DNA of 64,000 nt, taken from the NCBI RefSeq assembly GCF_003284935.1, contig NZ_QMEV01000005.1:1-64000 (forward strand). Direction: 5' to 3'. The notes beneath the pieces are model-generated. The model had not been told where the DNA came from. It was given only the letters and a program-made list of their open reading frames with translations, and did not search any database. The stretch's first letter is position 1, and each line of letters opens with the position of its first letter. The DNA comes from Mycobacterium colombiense. GTDB lineage: Bacteria; Actinomycetota; Actinomycetes; Mycobacteriales; Mycobacteriaceae. Both the position numbers and the translations under genes were made by a program. Shown in pieces: positions 42,801 to 49,452 of this stretch.

Positions 42801-43055
42801 GACGAGCTCTTTGGCCACCGGCTCGAGGAGCAGGCTCACCTCACCGACCAGCGTTGCCAGGTCGGACTCGATGCCGGCCGCCGACACCAACTCTTCGAGC
42901 GTCTCCAGCCAAGCGCTGCCCTGGCCACCGAAAGCCACGGCGTAGGGCTCGCCGGCCGTCAGGCGGTCGACAAGGGCGTGGGTGTCCCCGGCTTGTGGGA
43001 CCTTGCCCTGGCCGTCGCGGTCGGCGGACACCCGGTCGTGCTCGTGGATCGTCAC
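33801..43055 (-). CDS. fas: Type I fatty acid synthase (Fas, single polypeptide)
   Basis: 3084-residue hexameric fatty acid synthase giving C16-C26 acyl-CoAs for membrane lipids and mycolic acids. Domains in order: acetyltransferase (GHSQG, Ser153), FMN-dependent enoyl reductase (from about 420, RSPILLAGMTPTT), dehydratase (DHNPIHTDRA, about 1235), malonyl/palmitoyl transferase (GHSVGEYTAL, Ser1444), Ala/Pro linker, acyl carrier domain with attachment Ser1818 in DGASSRRNQ, ketoreductase (VVTGASKGS, about 2130) and ketosynthase with Cys2732 in GACATAAV. The GTG at 43055 has GGGGAG upstream and yields the known N-terminus VTIHEHDR. All active-site motifs appear intact. Followed by acpS. Confidence 0.98.
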   Translation of the reverse strand: MTIHEHDRVSADRDGQGKVPQAGDTHALVDRLTAGEPYAVAFGGQGSAWLETLEELVSAAGIESDLATLVGEVSLLLEPVAKELVVVRPIGFEPLTWVRALAAEDPVPSDKHLTSAAVSIPGVLLTQIAAVRALARQGMDLKATPPVAVAGHSQGVLAVEALKAGGARDVELLALAQLIGAAGTLVARRRGISVLGDRPPMVSVTNADPDRIGRLLDEFAQDVRTVLPPVLSIRNGRRSVVITGTPEQLSRFELYCQQISEKEEADRKNKLRGGDVFSPVFDPVQVEVGFHTPRLADGIDIVGGWAEKVGLDVELARQLTESILVRPVDWVEEITRVNDAGARWILDLGPGDILTRLTAPVIRGLGVGIVPAATRGGQRNLFTVGAVPEVARAWSSYAPTLVRLPDGRVKLSTKFTRLTGRSPILLAGMTPTTVDAKIVAAAANAGHWAELAGGGQVTEEIFADRVAELAELLEPGRTYQFNALFLDPYLWKLQVGGKRLVQKARQSGAAIDGLVISAGIPDLEEAVELIEELGEVGISHVVFKPGTVEQIRSVIRIATEVSTKPVIAHIEGGRAGGHHSWEDLDDLLLATYSELRSRSNITVCVGGGIGTPERAAEYLSGRWAQAYGFPLMPIDGILVGTAAMAAKEATTSPSVKRMLVETQGTDQWIGAGKASGGMASSRSQLGADIHEIDNSASRCGRLLDEVAGDADAVAQRRDEIIAAMANTAKPYFGDVGDMTYLRWLQRYVELAIGDGDSTADTASPGSPWLADTWRDRFQQMLQRAEARLHAQDFGPIETLFNDEALLENPEAAIDLLLDRYPDAESVQLHPADVPFFVTLCKTPGKPVNFVPVIDKDVRRWWRSDSLWQAHDARYDADQVCIIPGTAAVAGITRMDEPVGELLDRFEQAAVDEALAAGLEPVVVTSRRTGRADVTGPLAVVLDAPDVQWAGRTAINPVHRIADPVEWLVHDGPESRRATHSSTGARLQVEGDRVVLSVPVSGTWIDIPFTLPPNTVDGATPVVSTEDAATAMRAVLAIAAGVDGPDFLPPVTDGTATATATVDWDPERVADHTGVTATFGEPLAPSLTTVPDALVGPCWPAVFSAIGSAVTDAGVPVVEGLLSLVHLDHAAHMVGALPKVQSQLTIAATASAAIDTDMGRVVPVSVTITDTEGQVIASLAERFAILGRTGGAELTEPTRAGGAVSQNATDTPRRRRRDVTITAPVDMRPFAVVSGDHNPIHTDRAAALLAGLESPIVHGMWLSAAAQHAVTATDGQARPPARLIGWTARFLGMVRPGDEVAFRVDRVGIDQGAEVLEVTAKVGSDLVMSATARLAAPHTVYAFPGQGIQHKGMGMDVRARSKAARKVWDKADKFTRDTLGFSVLHVVRDNPTSIIASGVHYNHPEGVLYLTQFTQVAMATVAAAQVAEMREQGAFVEGAIACGHSVGEYTALACVTGIYELEALLETVFHRGSKMHDIVPRDELGRSNYRLAAIRPSQIDLPDDEVPGFVAGIAESTGEFLEIVNFNLRGSQYAIAGTVRGLEALEEEVERRREITGGKRSFILVPGIDVPFHSRVLRVGVAEFRRSLDRVMPRDKDPDVIIGRYIPNLVPRPFTLDRDFIQEIRDLVPAEPLDAILADYDTWLAERRIEMARIVLIELLAWQFASPVRWIETQDLLFTEEAAGGLGVERFVEIGVKSAPTVAGLATNTLKLPEYAHSTVEVLNAERDAAVLFATDTDPEPEPEDEPAAPAESASAPEASAAAPAVPAAPTAPSGAARPDDLVFDAADATLALIALSAKMRIDQIEELDSIESITDGASSRRNQLLVDLGSELNLGAIDGAAEADLAGLRAQVTKLARTYKPYGPVLSDAINDQLRTVLGPSGKRPAAIAERVKKTWELGEGWAKHVTVEVALGTREGTSVRGGAMGHLHEGALADAASVDKAIDAAVASVAARRGIAVALPSSGGGGGGATIDAAALGEFTEQITGRDGVLASAARLVLNQLGLDDPVSASPAATDAELIDLVTAELGADWPRLVAPVFEPKKAVLFDDRWASAREDLVKLWLADEGDIDARWVELSERFEGAGHVVATQATWWQGKALSAGRQIHASLYGRIAAGAENPDPGPYSSEVAVVTGASKGSIAASVVGRLLDGGATVIATTSKLDDERLAFYRGLYRDHARYGAALWVVAANMASYSDIDALVEWVGTEQTESLGPQSIHIKDAQTPTLLFPFAAPRVAGDLSEAGSRSEMEMKVLLWAVQRLIGGLSKIGAERDIASRLHVVLPGSPNRGMFGGDGAYGEAKSALDALVSRWHAESSWAARVSLAHALIGWTRGTGLMGHNDAIVDAVEEAGVTTYSTDEMAAMLLALCDVESKVAAAGAPIKADLTGGLGEANLDMAELAAKAREQATSTSDESADEAAAEGTIAALPAPPRGFTPAPPPEWADLDVDPADLVVIVGGAELGPYGSSRTRFEMEVDNELSAAGVLELAWTTGLIRWEDDPQPGWYDTQSGDLVDESELVERYHDTVVERCGIREFVDDGAIDPDHASPLLVSVFLDKDFAFVVSSEADARAFVEFDPEHTIIRPVPDSSDWQVIRKAGTEIRVPRKTKLSRTVGAQIPTGFDPTVFGISQDMASSTDRVALWNIVATVDAFLSSGFTPAELMRWVHPGLVASTQGTGMGGMTSMQTMYHGNLLGRNKPNDILQEVLPNVVAAHVIQSYVGSYGAMIHPVGACATAAVSVEEGVDKIRLGKAELVVAGGFDDLTLEAIIGFGDMAATADTSMMRGRGIHDSKFSRPNDRRRLGFLEAQGGGTILLARGDLALKMGLPVLAVVAYAQSFADGVHTSIPAPGLGALGAGRGGKDSALARSLDKLGVGADDIAVISKHDTSTLANDPNETELHERLADSLGRSEGAPLFVVSQKSLTGHAKGGAAVFQMMGLCQMLRDGVIPPNRSLDCVDDELAGSAHFVWVRETLRLGEKFPLKAGLVTSLGFGHVSGLVALVHPQAFVAALDPQQRADYQRRAEARLLAGQRRLASAIAGGAPMYERPPNRRFDHDESEKRQEAAMLLNPDSRLGDGDAYQVSAG

Positions 43056-43595
43056 CTTGTCTGTCTCCCCTGTATGCGTCTTTAGGTCTCGTCGTCTGGC
43101 GGTCACCACCGCCTGGCGGGGCTCTGTCGATGCGGCGTGGTTCGGCGTCGAATCACAGCCGGAAAAACGGCCGGCCGGTGCGTTGTCGGCGGACCGCCTC
43201 AGTGGTGCGAAGCGGCGCGACGGACTCCATCGGCTGTACTAAGAGTGTCATAAGGATCGGCGCTTGTTTCGCGTGCTGATCGGTTACTGGTGAGTTCTAC
43301 GCATGGGTAACCGTGTCCTGGGTAACACGCGGTTTCAGCGGCGGCACGGACCCGGTTAACAAACCCGCTGCATGCAGGTGGTTACGGTCGAGTAGCTATA
43401 ACTGCGCAGATCAAGGCAGTCTTGTTATCGAATCGTTATATAAAATTTTTGGGTCGCGGAGCGCCGTCATGGGGCCTTCGGCGGCGACGGGCGACGAATG
43501 CCCGCTCGCACCCCTCCGGAAAATGAGCGAACGAGTGTTTGCTGGAAATTTTAAGAGTCCGGCGCCCCGGCCGGTCTAGACGACGGGAGCGGGGC
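43056..43595. other. Upstream region of fas
   Basis: 540 bases between fas and the DUF1906 gene; both are on the minus strand, so this holds the fas promoter and the end of the upstream unit. The part around 43380-43460 is markedly AT-rich and could be the promoter core. An 88-codon frame on the plus strand has no convincing composition. See the inverted repeat at 43281-43313. Confidence 0.5.
43281..43313. promoter_or_regulatory. Inverted repeat upstream of fas
   Basis: CGGTTAC (43281-43287) and GTAACCG (43307-43313) form perfect 7-bp arms about 230 bp upstream of the fas start. Related GGTAAC and GGTTAAC half-sites follow at 43321 and 43354. In mycobacteria fas is controlled by the TetR protein FasR, which binds inverted repeats upstream; assigning this repeat to FasR is inference. 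Confidence 0.4.
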
Positions 43596-44318
43596 CTAGG
43601 CCCACTGCCCGAATTCGGGCTTGAGGATCTCGTTGATGTCCACGCCGACCCCGCCGACGCTGCGTTTGTCGATTTCAACCTGGTGCAGATTGGCCGCCGG
43701 GTGGGCGTATCCCTTGGGCGAGCCCCAGTTGTGCTGCCAGAAGTAAGAGCCCAATCCATCGTGCAGCGCCCAGTCGATGGTTTTCGAATTGGCGTACACG
43801 CCTGTGCGCTGATGACCGATCACCGACTCCCACGACCGCAGATACGGCGCCACCTGGCTCTTGTACTGCTCGTAGGAGGGGTCGTCGTCGATCGAGGCGT
43901 AAATGGGTGCGCTGGCGGGCCCGCCGGCCGCGGCGTGCAGCTGCATCCCGCGCTGCGCGTGCTGCAGGCCGGCGTTGGCGCCGCCCAGCCAGTCCGCGGT
44001 GCTGCCCTTGCCGTACTGATAGCACGACACGATCTTGAGCCCGTTGCTATTGAGGTCGCGCGCTTCTGCGACCTGGATCGGCTTGCCGAGCATCCAGTTG
44101 CCGCCGGGGCGACGATCCGAGACGTACCGGATCGACCCCACCGCCCCCGCGGCCCTGATCTGGCTGGCCGGAATGACCCCGGCCGCGTAATCCAGCAGGG
44201 TGCCGAGCGAGCCCGACGCCGGTGCGGCGCCCAGGGACGCTCCCGCGGCGCCGAGGCCCAGCAGGGCCGGGGCGGCGGCCGCGAGTTTGAGCAGGTCGCG
44301 TCGCGAAACGGAGGACAC
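43596..44318 (-). CDS. Tat-exported DUF1906 glycoside-hydrolase-like protein (Rv2525c-type)
   Basis: 240-residue protein with a twin-arginine signal (SRRDLLKLAAAAPALLGLGAAG) and a DUF1906 domain of TIM-barrel type (VSCYQYGKGS, APIYASIDDDPS, HQRTGVYANSKTIDW, YFWQHNW). M. tuberculosis Rv2525c is a known Tat substrate thought to act in the cell wall and to affect beta-lactam sensitivity. GTG at 44318. The position next to fas is conserved. Confidence 0.9.
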   Translation of the reverse strand: MSSVSRRDLLKLAAAAPALLGLGAAGASLGAAPASGSLGTLLDYAAGVIPASQIRAAGAVGSIRYVSDRRPGGNWMLGKPIQVAEARDLNSNGLKIVSCYQYGKGSTADWLGGANAGLQHAQRGMQLHAAAGGPASAPIYASIDDDPSYEQYKSQVAPYLRSWESVIGHQRTGVYANSKTIDWALHDGLGSYFWQHNWGSPKGYAHPAANLHQVEIDKRSVGGVGVDINEILKPEFGQWA

Positions 44319-44378
44319 AAACCACAGGGTACGACAGGAGCACCATATGACACGTTGATCACACGGGTCACATCTGTA

Positions 44379-45275
44379 TCACAACGCCGCCTCGTTCGTT
44401 TGAACGTGCTCGGGGAGCACGATGACGCTCACGGCCTCCAATCCGCGACGAGCGGCCTGCTGGGCGATCTCCTCGAGGAAGTGCGCGGCCGCCGGGCTGA
44501 TCGAGGCCGCCCAGGCGCGAAAGCCCTGCACGATCACCGGGTCGTGCTCCAGCAGCGGTCGCACTTCCCGCAGCACAGCGACGACGTCATCGGGCAGCGG
44601 GTCGGCCAGCTGCTGGTCGATCCAACGGCGCGCAAGCTCGGCCGCCGCCGAATCGTCTTCGCCGAGCGCGATCACGTCCGCCGCCAGGCTGCGCAACCGG
44701 GCGAACAGCACCTCATGGCCCGGCGTCTCGGCCAGCCGCGACAACAAGGTGCTCGCCGCGCTCGGCAGCACCATTTGCCCGAACAAGGCGGGAACCGGTA
44801 ACTCCCACTCCTCGAACAGGCCCGCGTACATGGCGGCGACCGGCGCCGACAGCGGGGCGCTCAGCCGGCCGATCACGCCGATGCTGTCGCGGTGCGTCGT
44901 GGCCAACCGGTGCAGGATGTGTTCGTTGAGGTCCGTGCCGGAACATTCGGTGGCGGCGCAGGATTGGTCGATGGCCCGAATCAGTTGGTCGAGCCGATCA
45001 CGTTCCTGGATCAGCAGCGTGCGGTGCTGGTCGAGCAGGCCGGCCAGCGTGCTGTGTCCACCCTGCATCAGCCGCTGAATGTCGTTGATACCGACGCCGA
45101 GGCTTCGCATCAGGTCGATGCGCAACAAGTCGAGAACCTGCTCGACGCCGAAGACGCGGTACCCGTTGGACAGATGTTGCGCGCGCAGCAGACCGATTTT
45201 CTCGTAATGGCGAATACGGCCGGAAGCGATGCCGGTCAAGGCCGTGACGTCGCCGATCAGCAACTGCTCAGCCAC
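44379..45275 (-). CDS. MerR-family transcriptional regulator
   Basis: 298-residue regulator. Winged helix of MerR type at the N-terminus (LLIGDVTALTGIASGRIRHYEKIGLL, SNGYRVFGVEQV), a dimerisation helix (LLIQERDRLDQLIRAI) and a long C-terminal effector domain of about 170 residues resembling the TipAS-like or HTH-associated helical domains. GTG at 45275. Divergent from the Rieske oxygenase at 45316, with only 40 bp between starts and a MerR-type promoter inside, so control of that gene and itself is likely. Confidence 0.87.
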   Translation of the reverse strand: MAEQLLIGDVTALTGIASGRIRHYEKIGLLRAQHLSNGYRVFGVEQVLDLLRIDLMRSLGVGINDIQRLMQGGHSTLAGLLDQHRTLLIQERDRLDQLIRAIDQSCAATECSGTDLNEHILHRLATTHRDSIGVIGRLSAPLSAPVAAMYAGLFEEWELPVPALFGQMVLPSAASTLLSRLAETPGHEVLFARLRSLAADVIALGEDDSAAAELARRWIDQQLADPLPDDVVAVLREVRPLLEHDPVIVQGFRAWAASISPAAAHFLEEIAQQAARRGLEAVSVIVLPEHVQTNEAAL

Positions 45276-45278
45276 CCC

Positions 45279-45309
45279 TTGACCTTACAACTGTGACAAG
45301 GTCTGTACT
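45279..45309 (+). promoter_or_regulatory. MerR-type promoter with operator inside the spacer
   Basis: A -35 box TTGACC (45279-45284) and a -10-like TGTACT (45304-45309) are separated by 19 bp, the long spacing typical of MerR-activated promoters. Between and over them is the inverted repeat GACCTT (45281-45286) / AAGGTC (45298-45303). The -10 ends 6 nt before the Rieske ATG, so the transcript would be nearly leaderless. Confidence 0.65.
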
Positions 45310-45315
45310 GGGCGG

Positions 45316-46467
45316 ATGGAACACGGTCAGCTGATCGACCTGACCCGGCGCGCGTTGAAGTTGGCGCGGGACAAGACGACCGACCTCGCTCCCGAGCAGC
45401 ACACCGTCGACGCGCGGGACTACACGGGCATCGAGCGACACGACCTGGACCGGGCCATGCTGCTCGCCAGTCCTCAACTGGTCGGCTACGTCTCGGAACT
45501 TCCCGCTCCCGGCGCGTATTGCACCAAGACGGTGATGGGGCGGTCCATCCTGCTGACCAGAACGTCCGATGGATCGGTCCGGGCGTTCGACAACGTGTGC
45601 CTGCACCGCCAGTCGCAGGTGGTGACCGGATGCGGCACCGCCAAGCGGTTCACCTGCCCGTACCACGCCTGGACGTACGACAACACCGGGCGCTTGGTGG
45701 CACTTCCGGGACGCGAGGGGTTCCCGGAAGTGACCATCAAGTCCGATGGCCTGACCGAACTCCCAGCCACGGAGTTCGCTGGATTCCTTTGGGTGGCACT
45801 GGATCCCGGGGCGACATTGGATGTGGCCACACACCTGGGCCCGCTCGCCGAGGAGTTGGACTCGTGGGGCATCGGGCGGTGGTCACCGCTGGGCGAGAAG
45901 GTGCTGGACTCCCCGATCAACTGGAAACTGGCGATCGACACCTTTGCCGAGAACTACCACTTCGCCACCGTCCATCAGCAGACCTTTGCCACCATCGCGC
46001 GCAGCAACTGCACGGTGTTCGACTCCTACGGGCCGCACCACCGGCTGATCTTCCCGCTCAACACGATCCTCGAGCTCGACAACGTGCCCGAGGATCAGTG
46101 GAATCCGTTCCACAACATGGTGGTGATCTATGCGCTGTTCCCCAACATCGTGCTGTCGGTGACCATCGCCAACGGCGAGCTGTTCCGTGTCTACCCCGGC
46201 GACCGGCCGGGCAGGTCAATCACCGTCCACCAGAACGCAACTCCGCAGGACCTGTCCGACGAAGCGGTGGCCGCCGGCGCGCAGGCCGTCTTCGAGTACG
46301 CGCACGCCACCGTGCGCGACGAGGACTACCGGCTGGTCGAGGGGCTGCAAGCCAATCTGGAGTCCGGCGTGCGCGATCACCTGGTGTTCGGCCGCAACGA
46401 GCCGGGCTTGCAGCATCGCCACATCACGTGGGCCCAGGCGCTCTCGCACTCAGCCGCCGTCGGCTGA
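45316..46467 (+). CDS. Rieske non-heme iron oxygenase (1)
   Basis: 383-residue oxygenase subunit. Rieske [2Fe-2S] ligands in CLHRQ and CPYHAW, with 16 residues between the motifs; mononuclear iron site with two His in ENYHFATVH. Such proteins hydroxylate or demethylate aromatic, steroid or amine compounds and need an external ferredoxin/reductase, none of which is adjacent. ATG at 45316, within 10 nt of the predicted transcription start. The 3' end overlaps the convergent CrtC-like gene by 18 nt. Confidence 0.9.
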   Translation: MEHGQLIDLTRRALKLARDKTTDLAPEQHTVDARDYTGIERHDLDRAMLLASPQLVGYVSELPAPGAYCTKTVMGRSILLTRTSDGSVRAFDNVCLHRQSQVVTGCGTAKRFTCPYHAWTYDNTGRLVALPGREGFPEVTIKSDGLTELPATEFAGFLWVALDPGATLDVATHLGPLAEELDSWGIGRWSPLGEKVLDSPINWKLAIDTFAENYHFATVHQQTFATIARSNCTVFDSYGPHHRLIFPLNTILELDNVPEDQWNPFHNMVVIYALFPNIVLSVTIANGELFRVYPGDRPGRSITVHQNATPQDLSDEAVAAGAQAVFEYAHATVRDEDYRLVEGLQANLESGVRDHLVFGRNEPGLQHRHITWAQALSHSAAVG

Positions 46468-47799
46468 CAGCACCGCGATCAGATCATCGAGAAGCTTTGC
46501 CAGCGCACCGTTTTCGACGGGCGCCGAGCTGAACAGCAGCTCGACGGCGTCCTTGCGCCGCCCGGCGGCCACCAACGGCACCACCTGATCCACCATCGCC
46601 TGCAGTCCGGGTTCCGGCGGCGCCAGGTTCGCGACGGTGGTGGACAGCACCTCGACGAGTTCCCAGTCCCGGTAGAGCGCGAGGGAGCGCTCGTTGAAAG
46701 CGAAGCCCGTCACCGGTTCTCCCCACATGGTTCCGCGGTAACGGTAGGGGCCCTCCATGTACTCGATCGGCAGCCCGTGCGCGGGGGCGGGCACCAGCGG
46801 CTCCCCCACGAGGTCCAGTTTCAGTGTGGGACAGGTGATCCGGTGCCGGTCGGGCATGTACCGCGCCGGCGCGAGCGGTCGCACCAGGGGCCGCACGGCC
46901 TCCGGCCACCGCACATAGCTGCTGACCGTGACCTCGATGTCTTCGGCGCATTGCGGTGCGATCGCGGGGTCGGGGTGACTTGTGGTGATGCCGGTAAACG
47001 GCTGCAGCGCATTGGCGTTGACGCGGTCGAACTGGCGCCAGATGCTCAGGTCGACGCCGTTGTCGAAGTTGATCGTGCGCCATTCGTGGGACCTGGCCCG
47101 CGGGTCTCCCCCGGATCCGCCTCCGCCGGCGTACTTGGGAAACCACTGCCGATCGACGTGCCCGCTGGCGCCGGATACCTGCTGGACCGTGTCCCCCCAC
47201 CGCAAGGTGCCGGTCATCGCCATTCCGGTCTGGAAATAGGAATAGGTGTCGCTTTGACCGAAGCAGACGATCTTTCCGTTGTACGTCGATGCACCCACCG
47301 GTGTCGGTGCGCGCGTGGGTGTTACGGCCAGATCGAGTCGCATGGGGCGACCGCACTGATCCGTTCCGACCAGGCTGACCCGGTAGGTGTAGGGCAGCAG
47401 TTCGCCGTCGCCGCTGCGGCCGGTCGTCCACGACGCGGTTCCCGCGCTGCTGTGATAGGTGATGTCGAGATGGCCCGACGCCATCGTCATCTTCGGCTGG
47501 GCGCCCGGCTCCATGTTGGCCGGCGGCATGTCGTAATCGGTGAAGGTGCCGTAGTCGCCGGTGTCGAGGTCGAACAGCGCCATCGTGTAGAAGTCGGCGA
47601 CCACCGTCCCCCCGGGCCGGTTCTTGTTGAAGATGGTCAGGAAGGCAAACGATCGATCGGTCTCGGCGGCGTCGAGCTGGCCGGCGATGAACCAGGTGTC
47701 CGACTCCTGGTCGGCATGTTCGCCTTCGGCGGCGGGAAACTCCAACTGGTCGTCGCCGGGCACCAACTGAAACGGGTAACTGCGCCAATCGCTGGTCAT
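46450..47799 (-). CDS. CrtC/AttH-like lipocalin-domain protein
   Basis: 449-residue protein resembling the lipocalin-like family of carotenoid 1,2-hydratases and AttH proteins: SFAFLTIFNKNRPGG, GHVDRQWFPKY, WRTINFDNGVDLSIW, and the late GPYRYRGTMWGEPVTGFAFNER. Such proteins bind or hydrate isoprenoid-like lipids; here the function is only inferred. ATG 47799 chosen since the upstream frame runs into the operator. A C-terminal helical tail of about 60 residues is not part of the lipocalin core. Divergent from an aldehyde dehydrogenase, sharing a perfect inverted repeat. Confidence 0.65.
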   Translation of the reverse strand: MTSDWRSYPFQLVPGDDQLEFPAAEGEHADQESDTWFIAGQLDAAETDRSFAFLTIFNKNRPGGTVVADFYTMALFDLDTGDYGTFTDYDMPPANMEPGAQPKMTMASGHLDITYHSSAGTASWTTGRSGDGELLPYTYRVSLVGTDQCGRPMRLDLAVTPTRAPTPVGASTYNGKIVCFGQSDTYSYFQTGMAMTGTLRWGDTVQQVSGASGHVDRQWFPKYAGGGGSGGDPRARSHEWRTINFDNGVDLSIWRQFDRVNANALQPFTGITTSHPDPAIAPQCAEDIEVTVSSYVRWPEAVRPLVRPLAPARYMPDRHRITCPTLKLDLVGEPLVPAPAHGLPIEYMEGPYRYRGTMWGEPVTGFAFNERSLALYRDWELVEVLSTTVANLAPPEPGLQAMVDQVVPLVAAGRRKDAVELLFSSAPVENGALAKLLDDLIAVLSADGG

Positions 47800-47817
47800 A
47801 TCGGGCCTCGCTGCTTT

Positions 47818-47845
47818 TTTCGCTATGTTAGCGTGAATAGCGAAA
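47818..47845. promoter_or_regulatory. Inverted repeat with CTATGTTAG core between CrtC-like and ALDH genes
   Basis: TTTCGCTAT (47818-47826), 10-bp spacer, ATAGCGAAA (47837-47845): perfect 9-bp arms. Overlapping it is the shorter palindrome CGCTA-TGT-TAGCG (47821-47833), containing CTATGTTAG, the core shared with three other divergent promoters at 55574, 59563 and 62056. It lies between the starts at 47799 and 47883, well placed to control both. Confidence 0.75.
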
Positions 47846-47882
47846 TTGCGGTCGCGGACCGATCCCCTGAGGAAGTGCCCCG

Positions 47883-49349
47883 ATGACAAAGACTTCCGAC
47901 CATCGCTCCTATAACGAGGTGTTCATAGGGGGCCAATGGCGCAAGCCCGTCAATCCCCAGCAGCTCGCGGTGATCTCGCCACACTCCGAGGAGCCGGTCG
48001 GGCATGTCCAGGTCGCCGGCCCCGAGGACGTCGACGCCGCCGTCGCGGCCGCCCGCCAGGCGTTCGATCACGGTCCGTGGCCGCGGATGAGCCATGCCGA
48101 GCGGATGGCCAAGGTCGAACAGCTCGCCGGAATCTACGCCGGCCACGCCGACGAGATGGCCGACCTCATCACCGACGAGATGGGGTCGCCGCGCAGCTTC
48201 AGCCGAATGGGCCAGGGGGCGGCCGCGGCGGCGCTGATGCACCTTGCGCTGGCCGCCGCCCGCGAGTTCCCGTGGGAGGAACGCCGCCAGGGCGTGCTCG
48301 GCGAAGTACACCTGCGCAGGGCTCCGGTCGGGGTGGTCGGGGCGATCGTGCCGTGGAACGTGCCGCAGTTCCTGATCATGCCCAAGCTGATCCCGGCGCT
48401 GATCGCGGGTTGCACCGTCATCATCAAGCCGGCGCCCGAAACCCCGTTGGACGCCTTGTGGTTGGCCGAGATGATCGAGCAGATCGGGTTGCCCGACGGT
48501 GTTGTGTCGGTGCTGCCCGGCGGCCCGGAGATCGGTGAGGCGCTGGTGCGTCATCCCGGGGTGGACAAGATCGCGTTCACCGGTTCCAGTGCCGTCGGGC
48601 GCCGGATCGCCGCGCTGTGCGGCGAGCAGCTGAAGCGGGTGAGCTTGGAGCTGGGCGGCAAGTCCGCGGCCATCATTCTCGACGACGCCGACATCGGCAA
48701 GACGGTGGCCGGCCTGAAGTCCGCGGGACTGATGAACAACGGTCAGGCCTGCGTGGCGCAGACTCGGATCCTGGTCAGCGACCGTAAACATGACGAGGTC
48801 GTCGACGCGCTGGCCGGCATGATGTCGGCGCTGAATGTCGGTGACCCGACCGACGAGTCGACGGACATCGGACCGCTTGTGGCCCAACGACAACAGCGCC
48901 GCGTCCAGGACTACATCAAGTCGGGCCGCAGCGAAGGCGCTCGCGTCGTGCTCGGTGGCGAACAGAGCCCGTCCGAGCGCGGCTGGTATGTGCAGCCGAC
49001 GTTGTTCGCCGACGCCACCAACGACATGCGCATCGCCCGGGAAGAGATTTTCGGTCCGGTGCTGACCGTGCTGCGTTACCGCGACGAGGACGACGCGATC
49101 CGCATCGCCAACGAAACCGATTACGGCTTGGCCGGTTCGGTGTGGACCGCCGACATCGAACACGGCCTCGAGGTCGCGGCCGCTGTCCGCACCGGCACCT
49201 ACGGCATCAACATGTACACCTTGGACATCGGTGCACCCTTCGGCGGCTTCAAGCAGTCCGGCATCGGGCGCGAGTTCGGGCCCGAGGGCTTGCACGAGTA
49301 CGTCGAGCTGCAGACGCTGATCTGCAAGGGGCAGCTGCCGCCGCTCTAG
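47883..49349 (+). CDS. NAD(P)-dependent aldehyde dehydrogenase
   Basis: 488-residue aldehyde dehydrogenase. Catalytic Cys290 in NNGQACVAQTR, general base Glu in SLELGGKSAAI, cofactor segment VPWNVPQFLIMPKLIPAL, FTGSSAVGRRI, and the C-terminal GGFKQSGIGREFGPEGL. It oxidises an aldehyde to an acid, which in this cluster could feed the acyl-CoA ligase at 52807 or an analogous step (inference). ATG at 47883. Confidence 0.92.
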   Translation: MTKTSDHRSYNEVFIGGQWRKPVNPQQLAVISPHSEEPVGHVQVAGPEDVDAAVAAARQAFDHGPWPRMSHAERMAKVEQLAGIYAGHADEMADLITDEMGSPRSFSRMGQGAAAAALMHLALAAAREFPWEERRQGVLGEVHLRRAPVGVVGAIVPWNVPQFLIMPKLIPALIAGCTVIIKPAPETPLDALWLAEMIEQIGLPDGVVSVLPGGPEIGEALVRHPGVDKIAFTGSSAVGRRIAALCGEQLKRVSLELGGKSAAIILDDADIGKTVAGLKSAGLMNNGQACVAQTRILVSDRKHDEVVDALAGMMSALNVGDPTDESTDIGPLVAQRQQRRVQDYIKSGRSEGARVVLGGEQSPSERGWYVQPTLFADATNDMRIAREEIFGPVLTVLRYRDEDDAIRIANETDYGLAGSVWTADIEHGLEVAAAVRTGTYGINMYTLDIGAPFGGFKQSGIGREFGPEGLHEYVELQTLICKGQLPPL

Positions 49350-49452
49350 GGTTTGCGGTTGTCGGGACCGCCGTCAACGACGCGGTAATCAGTGTGTGCC
49401 GCAACGTGTTTCGACTTCGATGCCTTGCCGTCGTGGCCGGTGCCGCATCAAG

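Noticed and set aside
43313..43579. 88-codon plus-strand frame upstream of fas
   Set aside because: No ribosome binding site or domain, and it covers the probable fas promoter.
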